A stretch of DNA of 5,652 nt from an uncultured Porphyromonadaceae bacterium (GTDB lineage: Bacteria; Bacteroidota; Bacteroidia; Bacteroidales; Muribaculaceae): NCBI GenBank assembly GCA_900547825.1, contig URII01000088.1:1-5652 (forward strand), written 5' to 3'. Below the pieces are notes generated by a model that saw only the letters and a program-made list of their open reading frames with translations, was not told the origin of the DNA and ran no database searches. Position numbers and translations under genes: made by a program. Shown here in pieces: positions 5,629 through 5,652 of this stretch. Each line of letters opens with the position of its first letter. Position 1 is the first letter of the stretch.

Positions 5629-5652
5629 ATACTTCAATCAGGCAAGGAGTTC

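Overview
The window looks like a chromosomal stretch of a Bacteroidales bacterium. The evidence is a DnaK of the Bacteroides type, a perfect Bacteroidetes promoter -7 box (TAnnTTTG) ahead of the first complete gene, weak Shine-Dalgarno signals, and fairly GC-rich coding DNA. The protein style suggests a gut family such as Muribaculaceae, but that is a guess from memory and not a demonstrated placement.

Layout, left to right. (1) Positions 1-1639 hold the 3' five-sixths of dnaK, cut by the window edge and closed by a strong rho-independent terminator. (2) From a promoter near 1722-1750, a two-gene unit reads rightwards: a 71-residue helical, charged protein, overlapped by 14 bases by a 200-residue P-loop kinase of the zeta-toxin / COG4185 type. 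This is a plausible, unproven toxin-antitoxin pair with an unfamiliar small partner. (3) Positions 2623-5239 are a complete, apparently intact IS21-family insertion sequence of 2617 bp. It carries istA (DDE transposase) and istB (AAA+ helper), 26-bp perfect terminal inverted repeats with a second internal repeat at each end, and a 7-bp target duplication (CTTTACT). (4) On the minus strand, 5628-5242 encodes a small four-helix membrane protein of unknown function whose stop codon lies inside the target duplication.

The insertion sequence landed between two convergent genes and broke neither: the kinase gene ends 37 bp before the left target duplication, and the membrane-protein gene keeps its own stop codon. 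Removing the element and one copy of CTTTACT restores a short intergenic region. The most interesting items are the candidate toxin-antitoxin pair with a dyad over its promoter -33 element, and the regulatory structure at the ends of the IS21 element: an istA leader hairpin, paired terminal repeats, an outward-facing -7 box and a C8A7 tract between istA and istB.
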